Shown: piece by piece, positions 17,930 through 26,640 of the stretch
Position numbering within the stretch: the first letter of the stretch is position 1
How the letters are laid out: each line of letters starts with the position of its first letter
DNA from: CAYYYG01 sp964490875
Lineage (GTDB): Bacteria; Patescibacteriota; Microgenomatia; UBA1406; GWC2-37-13
NCBI GenBank assembly: GCA_964490875.1
Contig: CAZBEF010000005.1
Location: forward strand, 1-64,000
Length of the DNA stretch: 64,000 nt
Direction: 5' to 3'
Notes under the pieces: model-generated
What the model was told of the DNA's origin: nothing
Database searches by the model: none
What the model saw: only the letters and a program-made list of their open reading frames with translations
Made by a program: the position numbers and the translations under genes

Positions 17930-18628
17930 ATGAAAACTACTCCGACCATTGAAGTTAATGGTATTTCAAAAATTTATAAAACGGGAGAGCTTGAAACCGT
18001 TGCGTTAGACTCTGTTTCATTTAAAATTTTTCCCGGAGAATTCGTTGCGATCATGGGTCCTTCTGGATCTGGCAAGTCGACGCTGATGCATATTCTGGGA
18101 GCACTAGATACACCGACTTCGGGAATATATATTCTCGATGGTGAAAATGTTGAAAAACTTTCCGAAGATGAGCTTGCTGATATACGGAATAGAAAAATCG
18201 GATTTATTTTTCAGGCGTTTAACCTTCTCCCCCGAATCTCAGTTTTACAAAATGTCATGCTTCCTATGCGTTACGGCGATATTCCAGAAGCAGAACGGTT
18301 AGCACGTGCACAAAAATATTTGGAGATGGTTGGTTTGGGAAACAGAATGCATCACCGTTCAAATCAAATATCCGGAGGACAACAACAAAGAGTTGCTATC
18401 GCCCGCGCACTTTCAATGAATCCTTCACTTCTTTTAGCCGATGAACCAACAGGAAACATCGCATCAACTCAGGCAGAAGAAATTATGGCCATATTTAAAA
18501 AAATTAATGATGAAGGGCACACCATTGTTATGATTACTCACGAACAGGATATCGCGGCACATGCAAAACGGATCATTACAATTCGCGACGGGAAATTAGT
18601 AAAAGATGTAAAAAATAAAAATCTATGA
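17930..18628 (+). CDS. MacB/LolD-type ABC transporter ATPase
   Basis: A 232-residue ABC ATPase. Walker A GPSGSGKST, Q-loop IFQAFNLLPR, signature ISGGQQQRVAIARAL and Walker B LLLADEPTGN are intact. I start it at the ATG at 17930, one base after the MacA stop; an upstream in-frame ATG at 17870 lies inside macA and would add an Ala/Asp/Ser-rich stretch foreign to the family. It energises the FtsX-type permease encoded next. Confidence 0.93.
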   Translation: MKTTPTIEVNGISKIYKTGELETVALDSVSFKIFPGEFVAIMGPSGSGKSTLMHILGALDTPTSGIYILDGENVEKLSEDELADIRNRKIGFIFQAFNLLPRISVLQNVMLPMRYGDIPEAERLARAQKYLEMVGLGNRMHHRSNQISGGQQQRVAIARALSMNPSLLLADEPTGNIASTQAEEIMAIFKKINDEGHTIVMITHEQDIAAHAKRIITIRDGKLVKDVKNKNL

Positions 18629-19851
18629 ATCATGTACAAGAACTTATCATCGAAAGCCTTCAGACATTAACTCTGCATAAACTGCGGACAGGTTTGGCGA
18701 TTCTTGGTATCGTGATAGGAATTGGAAGCGTGATCGCATTAGTATCACTCGGCCAGGCAAGCCAGCAAGCGATCCAATCTCAGATTCAATCATTGGGTGC
18801 AAATTTATTAACGGTTAGTCCAGGTTCACAGGTACAGGGCGGATTACGGGGCGCAGCCGGTGGAATTACTACACTGACTAATGCCGATGCCGAAGCAATA
18901 AAAACATCATCGAGAGTAACCACAGTGCAGACAGTTTCACCGGAAGTATCTGGTCGGTCACAAATATCAGCTGGCCGTAATAACTCTAATGTACAAGTAT
19001 ATGGCGCAACTTCGACATATCAGACCGTACATAAAATAAATATTGAAACAGGAGCATTTATAAGCGATCGAAATAATATTGGATCTCAAAAAGTTGCAGT
19101 AATAGGGCCGCAAGTTGCATCGGATTTATTTCCCAATGATTCAAATCCAATCGGGAAAAATATTCGGATTAAAGGAATCTCATTTCTTATTATTGGTGTA
19201 ACAGCTTCAAAAGGAGGCAGCGGATTTTTCAACCAAGACAACATTGTGTTTATTCCGTTATCGGTTGCTCAAAAACAGATCTTCGGGCAAAATTATTTAA
19301 ACGCAATTTCTCTTGAAGCAAAAAGTGCGGAAGTGATGACACAGGCGCAGAACGAAGTTGGGTATTTGCTTTTATCAAGACACAAATTGTCCGACCCGAC
19401 ACAAGCAGACTTCAGTATTTTTTCTCAGTCAGATATTTTATCGGCGGCAACTTCTACAACAGGCACATTTACCATTCTTCTTTCGGGAATCGCCGCGATT
19501 TCTTTGCTTGTCGGAGGAATCGGCATTATGAATATTATGCTCGTTACGGTAAACGAACGAACCCGTGAAATCGGTTTGAGAAAGGCGCTCGGCGCAAAGA
19601 AACAGATAATTATTACCCAATTCTTAATAGAAGCCATTATGCTCACTTTTATCGGCGGACTAATCGGCGTCTGTTTGGGAATTGGATTTTCATTCTTACT
19701 TTCCCTCATTATCAGCTTGCCGTTCGTTTTATCTATTCCTTCGATATTGATCGCATTTATTGTTTCGGCCGCAATCGGCATACTATTCGGCTGGTATCCG
19801 GCCTCGCGCGCCGCTAACCTTCAGCCGATCGAAGCATTACGATATGAATAA
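18625..19851 (+). CDS. MacB-type FtsX-family ABC permease
   Basis: A 408-residue permease that overlaps the ATPase gene by 4 nt. The N-terminal TM helix (LAILGIVIGIGSVIALVSLG), a large extracytoplasmic MacB periplasmic-core domain (about 45-260) and three C-terminal TM helices with NERTREIGLRKALGAKK in the cytoplasmic loop are the standard four-TM layout. It probably exports a peptide, lipid or antimicrobial, or acts in mechanotransmission. The substrate is unknown. Confidence 0.92.
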   Translation: MNHVQELIIESLQTLTLHKLRTGLAILGIVIGIGSVIALVSLGQASQQAIQSQIQSLGANLLTVSPGSQVQGGLRGAAGGITTLTNADAEAIKTSSRVTTVQTVSPEVSGRSQISAGRNNSNVQVYGATSTYQTVHKINIETGAFISDRNNIGSQKVAVIGPQVASDLFPNDSNPIGKNIRIKGISFLIIGVTASKGGSGFFNQDNIVFIPLSVAQKQIFGQNYLNAISLEAKSAEVMTQAQNEVGYLLLSRHKLSDPTQADFSIFSQSDILSAATSTTGTFTILLSGIAAISLLVGGIGIMNIMLVTVNERTREIGLRKALGAKKQIIITQFLIEAIMLTFIGGLIGVCLGIGFSFLLSLIISLPFVLSIPSILIAFIVSAAIGILFGWYPASRAANLQPIEALRYE

Positions 19852-19923
19852 TTTTCAGTTTATTTTAAGCATTGATGCATATACTACATCATCATTTAAT
19901 GATAAAGGAGGTGAATCACACAC

Positions 19924-20379
19924 ATGAAAAATAATAATCTTATCACAGCAATTCTTCTTGCCATAGTTGTGGGAGCACTTAGTTTCTTCGGAGGAATGAA
20001 ATATCAGCAGTCACAAACTGTAAACTTTCGAAACAACGGACAGTTTAATTTCCGCGGCCAAACCGGAATGATGGGCAATGCACAACGAACCGGCACACAA
20101 AGAATGAGAAACGGTTTCGGCGGCGGTACTATTGGTGAAATTTTGAGTATAGACGCCAACAGCATCTCAGTAAAACTGCCGGACGGAAGCAGCAAAATAG
20201 TCAATATGTCGACTACGACAACAATTGCGAAAACAGCAACAGCCACAAAATCCGAATTAAAAACCGGAGAGAATATTATGGCATTCGGTGAAGTAAATTC
20301 TGACGGGTCGATAACCGCAACACGAATACAACTCAATCCGCCACAGATGAACAGACCAAGTATTTCCCCGGCTCAATAA
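19924..20379 (+). CDS. DUF5666-like exported protein with strong ribosome binding site
   Basis: A 151-residue protein with an N-terminal TM or signal segment (about 7-23), a Gln/Asn/Gly/Arg-rich linker, and a small beta domain (GEILSIDANSISVKLPDGSS to AFGEVNSDGSITATRIQL) like DUF5666/OB-type modules. AAAGGAGGTGA lies 10 nt before the ATG, unlike most genes here. It follows the MacAB-type operon and ends at a strong terminator, so it may be cotranscribed and act in the envelope. Confidence 0.68.
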   Translation: MKNNNLITAILLAIVVGALSFFGGMKYQQSQTVNFRNNGQFNFRGQTGMMGNAQRTGTQRMRNGFGGGTIGEILSIDANSISVKLPDGSSKIVNMSTTTTIAKTATATKSELKTGENIMAFGEVNSDGSITATRIQLNPPQMNRPSISPAQ

Positions 20380-20400
20380 ATATGCAGAAATACCGAATAA

Positions 20401-20431
20401 AATACTCCGGTTACAGCCGGAGTATTTTTTT
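20401..20431 (+). terminator. Intrinsic terminator
   Basis: A perfect 10-bp stem (AATACTCCGG 20401-20410 with CCGGAGTATT 20417-20426), a 6-nt loop and a T run. It ends the MacAB/DUF5666 unit. Confidence 0.92.
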
Positions 20432-20436
20432 GCTGA

Positions 20437-20442
20437 TATAAT
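20437..20442 (+). promoter_or_regulatory. Extended -10 box upstream of the DUF2723 gene
   Basis: TGATATAAT sits directly after the preceding terminator. Transcription would start at about 20449, about 20 nt before the ATG at 20472. Confidence 0.5.
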
Positions 20443-20471
20443 TGCTACATAATATAGGCTCTTCTAAAGAT

Positions 20472-22340
20472 ATGAAAAAAAATATTGTTGTATTTTTTCT
20501 ATTCATCTCCATTTTTTTGCTATATATATTTACCCTTCCCAACATCAACACCGGCTTTGCCGACTCGGATGAATTCATTTCTGTTTCCCGAGTTTATGGC
20601 GTCGCTCACCCCTCCGGTTATCCGCTTTATACAATGCTTGGAATACTAACAGGCTACTTGCCTCTGCCCCTTTCATATGCGGGTAAAATAAACTCACTCA
20701 GTGCAATTCTTCATGCAACAACTGCAGTACTTGTATTTTTTATTACCGAAATCCTTTTGAAAAAATATTTCAAAAATACTAAAGATTCATTTTGGGCTGC
20801 GCTTATAGGAACTTTGACACTAACAATTTCTTTCTCATTTTGGTTTTTTGCTCTATTTGCAGAAGTTTTCTCCCTAAACAATCTATTGATCGCTGCTGTG
20901 ATATTGACGCTTCTTCTGTGGAAAAAACTGAAAGATGACAGACTGCTCTATGTGGCCGGATTCCTTGGCGGACTCGGCCTTTCAAACCAGCAAACTATAC
21001 TTCTCCTTTCACCTGCCTTTATATTCTTAGTATGGTTTTTAGACAACAAAATATTTCTTCAGTGGAAGAAAATTCTTGTTTCAATCTCCTGTTTCATCGT
21101 TGGATTTATACTTCCTTACTTCTATCTTCCATTCGCAGCTTCTCATTCGCCTGTTATAAACTGGGGAGATCCTCGATCATTTTCTGCAATTTTTGAAATA
21201 ATACGAAGAAGCGTCTATGCTGATGCGCAAGGCTCGGGAGCGTATCTGAGTGTAAAAGGAATCACAATGCAACAGCGGTTGCTCGGACTGCAACTTTTTT
21301 TCATCTATCTTCAAACAAATCTTACGTGGTTTTTTTTCTTCATAAGCATTATTGGTGCCGCATACTTGGCAATAAAAAAGAAGTTCGGACTGCTTTTGTT
21401 TTTAAGTCTGGGAATATTGGGAAGCGGATTATTTTTTGCATTTTATTCTCCACCGTCTATATCAGTAAATACGTTATATCTATTGGGAATTCATTACCGC
21501 TTTTATCTTTCAACGCTGATCTTTTTTTCCATACTCATCGGATTTGGCGCTCATGCTTTGTATAGCAGCATCAATCATTTTTCAAAAAAATATTCTGTTC
21601 TTGTCTATCCAATTATTTTCATTATTACGATTCCGATCTTACTGCAGAATTTCCAAGAAATTAAAGCAAATGACTTTTCCATAGGTCATACATATGGAAA
21701 AACTTTACTCAAAAGTCTGGAGAAAAATGCGCTTCTTATCTGCTACTCCGAACCTTCCTGTTTTACAGCACAGTATATTCAGCTTGATGAAAAAATACGG
21801 CAGGATGTCATTATTATTCCAGCTGATTTTATTCAACAAACGCCGGAGCAACTGAAGAAAAAATATCCTTTTCTGTTGAAAAAAACTGTTTCAAGAATAA
21901 ACGCCCGGCATGCGGTTCAGCTTGTTAGAGAGGTGATAAATTTAAATATCAATAAACGGCCGATATATGTTGCCGGCATTCTAAATGATCCCAATTATTT
22001 TGCACAGTATTCATTAAAAGGCAATCCATATTATCTTGTTCCGCAGGGATGTGCCATGAAAGTTTCCAAGACATTCACTCTATTGAAAAAAGATGATTAC
22101 TGCCGAAAGGTCGAAGAACAGGCGATCAATTCTTTTTATACTCAAAAAGCTCCAATCTCGAGGATGATTCCATTGTATTTAGGGTACCAAACCTACTTCA
22201 ATTTTCAGCAATATTATGCCGCCGGTTGTATTAAAAAAGCAGAGGCAGAATACAAAATAGCACTTAAATTAAATCCGCTTGTTCAATTTGCAACTTCTAA
22301 ACCACCTGATTTTTCGAAAAAAGATAGGTGCACTTACTGA
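20472..22340 (+). CDS. DUF2723 / PMT-like membrane glycosyltransferase
   Basis: A 622-residue protein with about eleven to twelve TM helices. ADSDEFISVSRVYGVAHPSG then YPLY at about 25-50 is the DUF2723 hallmark (acidic pair after TM1, HPxGYPLY), related to protein O-mannosyl and arabinosyl transferases that use polyprenyl-phosphate sugars. The C-terminal about 180 residues are soluble, ending in a short TPR-like helix pair (KKAEAEYKIALKLNP). I chose the ATG at 20472; a TTG 30 nt upstream overlaps the -10 box. It starts a surface-glycan region with GT2 genes. The stop codon enters the structured element that follows. Confidence 0.78.
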   Translation: MKKNIVVFFLFISIFLLYIFTLPNINTGFADSDEFISVSRVYGVAHPSGYPLYTMLGILTGYLPLPLSYAGKINSLSAILHATTAVLVFFITEILLKKYFKNTKDSFWAALIGTLTLTISFSFWFFALFAEVFSLNNLLIAAVILTLLLWKKLKDDRLLYVAGFLGGLGLSNQQTILLLSPAFIFLVWFLDNKIFLQWKKILVSISCFIVGFILPYFYLPFAASHSPVINWGDPRSFSAIFEIIRRSVYADAQGSGAYLSVKGITMQQRLLGLQLFFIYLQTNLTWFFFFISIIGAAYLAIKKKFGLLLFLSLGILGSGLFFAFYSPPSISVNTLYLLGIHYRFYLSTLIFFSILIGFGAHALYSSINHFSKKYSVLVYPIIFIITIPILLQNFQEIKANDFSIGHTYGKTLLKSLEKNALLICYSEPSCFTAQYIQLDEKIRQDVIIIPADFIQQTPEQLKKKYPFLLKKTVSRINARHAVQLVREVINLNINKRPIYVAGILNDPNYFAQYSLKGNPYYLVPQGCAMKVSKTFTLLKKDDYCRKVEEQAINSFYTQKAPISRMIPLYLGYQTYFNFQQYYAAGCIKKAEAEYKIALKLNPLVQFATSKPPDFSKKDRCTY

Positions 22341-22510
22341 AAATCTGGCAGGTGGCAGAGCGGAGGGATCCCATCAGCAGCGCAATGACCGTTAAGGTTG
22401 CAATCCACCATTGGAAGAACACAAGACATTACCCTTTCAGGCTGCCAACTCTAGAGCAGCACTAAATGAGCACTGATGGGAGGAGCGATGACAGAATCTG
22501 CCAGATTTTC
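22339..22510. ncRNA. Candidate structured RNA of about 172 nt, family not assigned
   Basis: This gap between convergent genes is closed by a perfect 13-bp pairing, 22339-22351 with 22498-22510 (GAAAATCTGGCAG / CTGCCAGATTTTC). Inside, 22369-22377 pairs perfectly with 22473-22481 (TCCCATCAG / CTGATGGGA). Smaller hairpins include 22441-22445 with 22456-22460 (GCTGC/GCAGC) and a GCAA/TTGC-closed hairpin near 22382-22401. The purine-rich internal loops (GTGGCAGAGCGGAGGGA left, GGAGCGATGACAGAAT right) look conserved-type. GC content is above that of the flanks. I find no match to tmRNA, RNase P or SRP signatures. The strand is uncertain, with plus slightly preferred because TTTTC follows the closing arm. 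Confidence 0.6.
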
Positions 22511-22531
22511 CATGTTAGCAAACAAAATATA

Positions 22532-23440
22532 CTACTCACTTTTTCTCAACAAAATTATCCCCTCTTTCATTCCTCTCAAATATTCAAACACTGCCGCTAA
22601 ATCCCGACTCCTCAACATATTCCAACCATGAAACGGCAGCCGGATAAAAAATTGTCCCAAAATGCCGCTTATCACTCTCATTCTCCTAAAATATTTCTTA
22701 ATCAATAAAAACGGATTCCGACCATAATAAAACGCCTTAAATGAAGTTAATCTATTAGACCCCTCAACACCGGCCGATGAAGAAACTCTATGCAATACGA
22801 GCGGCTTCTCAATAACTTTACAGATAAACCCTGCTCTGCTTGCCCGTACACAAAAATCTGCATCCTCAAAATAAAAACCAAATGCCGGATCCAAAAAACC
22901 GATCTTCTCAAACACCCGCTTATGAATCAGCATACAGCAGCCCGTTATAAAATCAGTGTCATGTACTTTTCCATCTAACACATCAATCGACTTATTTAAC
23001 TTCTTATGCCGGGTGTAACAAAAATACTCATGAAAAAAACCACCGCCAAACCAGACTGTTTTCTTATCTGAATACGTGATTGCGCTGCCTCCGATGCCGA
23101 CAGATTTTTCTTGAAATAATTTCAGAAGATTTTCAAAAAGTTTTGGATGAATTTCCGCGTCCGGATTCAAAAGAAGAATATATTCGCATCCTTCTTTCAA
23201 CAGTTTCCGGATACCCATATTATTTCCCTCGGCAAACCCCCCATTTTCTCTATTTTCTATAACAGCTATTCCACTAAATTGTTGATGAAGAATCTTTTTA
23301 GTTTTATCGGTTGAAGCATTATCGACAACCACAATGTTTTTGTGAAGGTATTCCGCATTTTGAATCGAATGAAGACATGCGGTGATTGTGTTTGCAGAAT
23401 TATACGTAACGATCACAATACCGATAAGCGGATTCTTCAT
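22532..23440 (-). CDS. GT2 family glycosyltransferase, rhamnosyltransferase-like
   Basis: A 302-residue GT-A enzyme. GIVIVTYNSANTI at the N-terminus, VVDNASTDKT at about 39-48, and LLLNPDAEIHP at about 91-101 (the DxD-equivalent) match WbbL-like rhamnosyltransferases. GFYFEDADFCVRASRAGF at about 183-200 is the acceptor-site motif. I start at the ATG at 23440, which overlaps the stop of the upstream methyltransferase (ATGA). It probably adds sugars to a surface polymer or glycolipid. Confidence 0.87.
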   Translation of the reverse strand: MKNPLIGIVIVTYNSANTITACLHSIQNAEYLHKNIVVVDNASTDKTKKILHQQFSGIAVIENRENGGFAEGNNMGIRKLLKEGCEYILLLNPDAEIHPKLFENLLKLFQEKSVGIGGSAITYSDKKTVWFGGGFFHEYFCYTRHKKLNKSIDVLDGKVHDTDFITGCCMLIHKRVFEKIGFLDPAFGFYFEDADFCVRASRAGFICKVIEKPLVLHRVSSSAGVEGSNRLTSFKAFYYGRNPFLLIKKYFRRMRVISGILGQFFIRLPFHGWNMLRSRDLAAVFEYLRGMKEGIILLRKSE

Positions 23441-24132
23441 TGGCAGACAAAAATAAAATAACAATAATTGGTATCGGCAGATGTGGAAAGCGGATGAATA
23501 TCAACATTTTCCCACGGACGAAAAGAAGAAATAACAGGAAAATTTTTCATAGCATTAAACACTGAGCGAAACACTTTTCGCTGGCCAAATACTTTGACTG
23601 ATTTAAAATCTTTTAGCAGCTCCAAACATTCCGAAAACGTATATTCCCGCACATGGTACGGATTAGTCCCCACCGAGAATTCTATATTTGGAGTAGACAT
23701 AATAAATAATCCATTTGGTTTCAAAAGTCTATGCACTTCTGAGATAAGTGCTTTGTCATCGGTAAGATGTTCTATAGTTTCAAAAGAAGTAACTACATCG
23801 AAGCTACTTTTTGGGATTGAAGTTTTGGTTACGTCAGATTTCAGATATTCGATATTTTTATGAAGATAATGCTTTTTTGCATACGCAATTGCCTCGGAAC
23901 TGATGTCTACACCTATTACAGACTTGGCATTTTCTGACAAAATTTCACAGCCAAACCCAACGCCGCAGGCAAGATCAACTACTCTTTTTCCTTTCACATA
24001 CGGCGCGGCAAATTGATAGCGGATTGCATGTTCATCAACCAGCCTTTTTTTATGCCAGGGCAGATTATGGGGAACTAATCGCTCCGTCTGCCAGCCGATA
24101 CCAGTTGTTTTGCGCTTGGAATAATCTGCCAT
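23437..24132 (-). CDS. Class I SAM-dependent methyltransferase
   Basis: A 231-residue methyltransferase. VVDLACGVGFGCEIL at about 51-65 is motif I (SAM binding), GVDISSEAIAYAKKH is motif II, and FDVVTSFETIEHL at about 109-121 is motif IV. It sits between two GT2 genes and is translationally coupled to the downstream one, so it probably methylates a glycan or lipid-linked sugar. Its first about 19 codons overlap the end of the upstream GT2 gene; a shorter start is possible but no better ATG is seen before motif I. Confidence 0.87.
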   Translation of the reverse strand: MADYSKRKTTGIGWQTERLVPHNLPWHKKRLVDEHAIRYQFAAPYVKGKRVVDLACGVGFGCEILSENAKSVIGVDISSEAIAYAKKHYLHKNIEYLKSDVTKTSIPKSSFDVVTSFETIEHLTDDKALISEVHRLLKPNGLFIMSTPNIEFSVGTNPYHVREYTFSECLELLKDFKSVKVFGQRKVFRSVFNAMKNFPVISSFRPWENVDIHPLSTSADTNYCYFIFVCQ

Positions 24133-24974
24133 ATGGTGTGGCTTTTAAGCTTCAACTTATAATCTAAATATCCAAGGATACGGCAGTACCCTTCAAGCAA
24201 TATGATCGCCGGCGTCCATACAAAAAATCGAAGGGATGGTTTCATATTTTTCAGCAGCATCATGAGAATATTCAGACTATTTAATGTTGAAACTTCGTAA
24301 CTATATTCTTTTTTCACACAGTAATGACCATATGCAATACGTCTTCGCTGCGAGATAAATTCTGATATTTTCTCCGGGCCTTTATTGTAAATAATTGCAT
24401 GCGGCGCATATACAGCTTTATATCCTTGGCCGCGGATTAATGGCTCGATATTTGCTTCATCGACTGCAGAAAGCACCGGTATTTTTTCAAATATTTTTCT
24501 GAATGCAATCATCTCGCCCATTTTCGGCTTGGCAGAAGATATGACATGATGAAGATCCCACATAAGATGCGCGGCAAACCCCATAAATGTTTTCGGATCA
24601 TTAACAGGAACCGGGTGGGAGCCAACGATGCCGACGGTTGAATCGGCAAGCGGAGTTACTAACTGTTCAATGGTATTATTTTTCAATATCAGATCTCCTG
24701 CCATAATAACCACTATCGGATTTTTCACTTCTTTCAGAAAAATATTTACCGCCGCTGCTTTCCCCTGCCGTTTTTTTTGAGTAATGAGTCTGACTTTTTT
24801 ATTTCTTTTGGCGAAAGAATTCACCAGGATATTTGTTTTATCCACCGAACCGCTGGAAACGATAATTACTTCGGTAATCCGTACTGTTTTTAAGATCTGT
24901 TTATTAAGAGATTCAAGAAGATGAAGAATATTCTTTTCTTCATTAAAAACAATAATGCCGATGGAAACATTCAT
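24075..24974 (-). CDS. GT2 family glycosyltransferase with C-terminal membrane segment
   Basis: A 299-residue protein. SIGIIVFNEEKNI and VIIVSSGSVDKT begin the GT-A fold, VVIMAGDLILKN at about 92-103 carries the acidic metal-site region, and the SQRRRIAYGHY motif at about 213-223 is the QxxRW-like region of processive or polyprenyl-type GT2 enzymes. A hydrophobic segment (FFVWTPAIILLEGYC) follows. TATACT on the minus strand (24986-24981) ends 6 nt before the ATG, so this is the first gene of a three-gene operon. Confidence 0.84.
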   Translation of the reverse strand: MNVSIGIIVFNEEKNILHLLESLNKQILKTVRITEVIIVSSGSVDKTNILVNSFAKRNKKVRLITQKKRQGKAAAVNIFLKEVKNPIVVIMAGDLILKNNTIEQLVTPLADSTVGIVGSHPVPVNDPKTFMGFAAHLMWDLHHVISSAKPKMGEMIAFRKIFEKIPVLSAVDEANIEPLIRGQGYKAVYAPHAIIYNKGPEKISEFISQRRRIAYGHYCVKKEYSYEVSTLNSLNILMMLLKNMKPSLRFFVWTPAIILLEGYCRILGYLDYKLKLKSHTIWQIIPSAKQLVSAGRRSD

Positions 24975-24980
24975 GTGTAT

Positions 24981-24986
24981 AGTATA
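24981..24986 (-). promoter_or_regulatory. -10 box for leaderless GT2 gene
   Basis: Minus-strand TATACT ending 6 nt before the ATG at 24974. Confidence 0.55.
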
Positions 24987-25075
24987 TATGCTACAAACAT
25001 TTTACGGTTACGTTGTGGACAATATACTACAAATATTACTTGCATTTTTCAAAAAGAGTATAATGATACTGAATT

Positions 25076-26215
25076 ATGAAGACTACACTTTCCCTTGCTG
25101 CCATAATCATTATTCTTGGACTTGCAGTACTCTTTATTAAACCTCAAAATAAATCAAGGGTGGCCAATCCCAGTACACCAAATGAAGCCGCTTCTGCCTC
25201 GCTTGCTCCCAACGACATTCCTGCTTTCACCGAAGTCGCCATAAATCTGGATACGCCGTGGGCGCTTGTTTTTCTACCAGACAAAAGCTTGCTCATTACA
25301 GAACGCGAAGGACAGGTTTTGAAAATAGACAGCAATGGCAAACTGGATAAAACGTTTAACCAAAAAATTATAAATGCTGTCGAAGTTGGAGAAGGTGGCC
25401 TTCTGGGAATGACAATCCATCCTAAGTTTGAGACCAACCATTATGTTTATCTCTATTACACATACAATAGTTCAGGAGATGATGTATTAAACAGAGTTGT
25501 CCGAATGACTCTGATGGATAATAAACTGAAGGATGAAAAAATTATCCTGGATAAAATTCCGGGGGCAGCTAATCATGACGGCGGACGAATTAAGTTTGGC
25601 CCCGATAATTATTTGTATATTGGCACAGGAGATGCGCAGGAACCATCACAGGCTCAGAATACGAAGAGTTTAGCAGGAAAAATTCTCCGTGTAACCGATG
25701 ATGGAAAACCAGCACCAGGCAATCCATTTGGCAATGAAGTGTATTCGTATGGCCATCGCAACGTGCAAGGACTTGCCTGGGATCCTACTGGTCGCTTATG
25801 GGCTACCGAACACGGCCGCTCCGGAATTCAGACAGGTTTTGATGAAGTCAATCTTATTGAAAAAGGTAAAAACTACGGATGGCCATTTGTGGAAGGCGAT
25901 AAAACTCAACCCGGAATGCAGAATCCTATTCGGCATTCAGGGGCAACTATAGTATGGGCTCCATCCGGAATGGCCTACCTCAATGATTCTCTGTATTTTG
26001 GAGGGCTGCGCGGACAGGCTCTGTATAAAGTACCATTTAAAGATAACAATGTTATTGCCGTAATCGAGTATCTTTCAGGAAAATTCGGAAGGCTTCGCGA
26101 CGTTGTCGTCGGACCGGACGGAATGCTGTATGTAACTACCAGCAACCTTGACGGCCGAGGTGCTCCCACCGCCACCGATGACAAAATCATTCGAATCAAT
26201 CCTGCCAAACTGTAA
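25076..26215 (+). CDS. PQQ-dependent aldose sugar dehydrogenase-like beta-propeller
   Basis: A 379-residue exported protein with an N-terminal TM or signal segment (about 5-22). LDTPWALVFLPDKSLLITER at about 58-77, HDGGRIKFGPDNYLYIGTGD at about 163-182, YSYGHRNVQGLAWDP at about 223-237 and ATEHG are the soluble glucose/sorbosone dehydrogenase motifs (YliI/Asd type). It would oxidise aldoses outside the membrane using PQQ. No PQQ synthesis genes are in view, so the cofactor may be scavenged or the protein may only bind sugar. TATAAT at 25059-25064 lies 11 nt before the ATG. Confidence 0.87.
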   Translation: MKTTLSLAAIIIILGLAVLFIKPQNKSRVANPSTPNEAASASLAPNDIPAFTEVAINLDTPWALVFLPDKSLLITEREGQVLKIDSNGKLDKTFNQKIINAVEVGEGGLLGMTIHPKFETNHYVYLYYTYNSSGDDVLNRVVRMTLMDNKLKDEKIILDKIPGAANHDGGRIKFGPDNYLYIGTGDAQEPSQAQNTKSLAGKILRVTDDGKPAPGNPFGNEVYSYGHRNVQGLAWDPTGRLWATEHGRSGIQTGFDEVNLIEKGKNYGWPFVEGDKTQPGMQNPIRHSGATIVWAPSGMAYLNDSLYFGGLRGQALYKVPFKDNNVIAVIEYLSGKFGRLRDVVVGPDGMLYVTTSNLDGRGAPTATDDKIIRINPAKL

Positions 26216-26234
26216 TTTCTGTTAGAATGAAAGT

Positions 26235-26618
26235 ATGGCATTATCTTTACTTCTCTTTTCTCATATTACTGGTGCATTATTGCTTGGATATTTTATCGTC
26301 TCGGCACTCGTACAAATATATACCAATAAAGAAAACACATTTAAAAAATCGGCGATTACCATCGGTTTAGCGGCCGGATATCAACTTATAACGGGTTCTC
26401 TCCTTGCTCTGGACATTCAAACAAAAAGCGGCCTGTTTGGTTTCTGCAGTAAAATCGGACTCTATCTTGCAATTGTTATTTCCGTTGAATATCTATTGTT
26501 TTATCGAATGCAGAAAAATACTGCTGTGATTATGCCGGCGCGCCTTGTACTTTCTTCGTTGATAATTGGTATTGTCTTCACCGGTGCTACCATTCTTCAT
26601 ATTTCGGGAAATATATGA
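26235..26618 (+). CDS. Four-TM membrane protein of unknown function
   Basis: A 127-residue protein with four hydrophobic helices and short loops. The spacing is a little like small cytochrome-b561-type proteins, with His10 in TM1 and His123 near the C-terminus, but there is no clear heme-ligand set. TAGAAT at 26223-26228 ends 6 nt before the ATG. It lies 20 nt after the sugar dehydrogenase gene. No family recognised. Confidence 0.6.
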   Translation: MALSLLLFSHITGALLLGYFIVSALVQIYTNKENTFKKSAITIGLAAGYQLITGSLLALDIQTKSGLFGFCSKIGLYLAIVISVEYLLFYRMQKNTAVIMPARLVLSSLIIGIVFTGATILHISGNI

Positions 26619-26627
26619 TGTGTTTGC

Positions 26628-26633
26628 TATACT
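26628..26633 (+). promoter_or_regulatory. -10 box for leaderless EEP gene
   Basis: TATACT ending 7 nt before the ATG at 26641; no Shine-Dalgarno. It may also drive nadD and nadE. Confidence 0.55.
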
Positions 26634-26640
26634 ATAGCGT

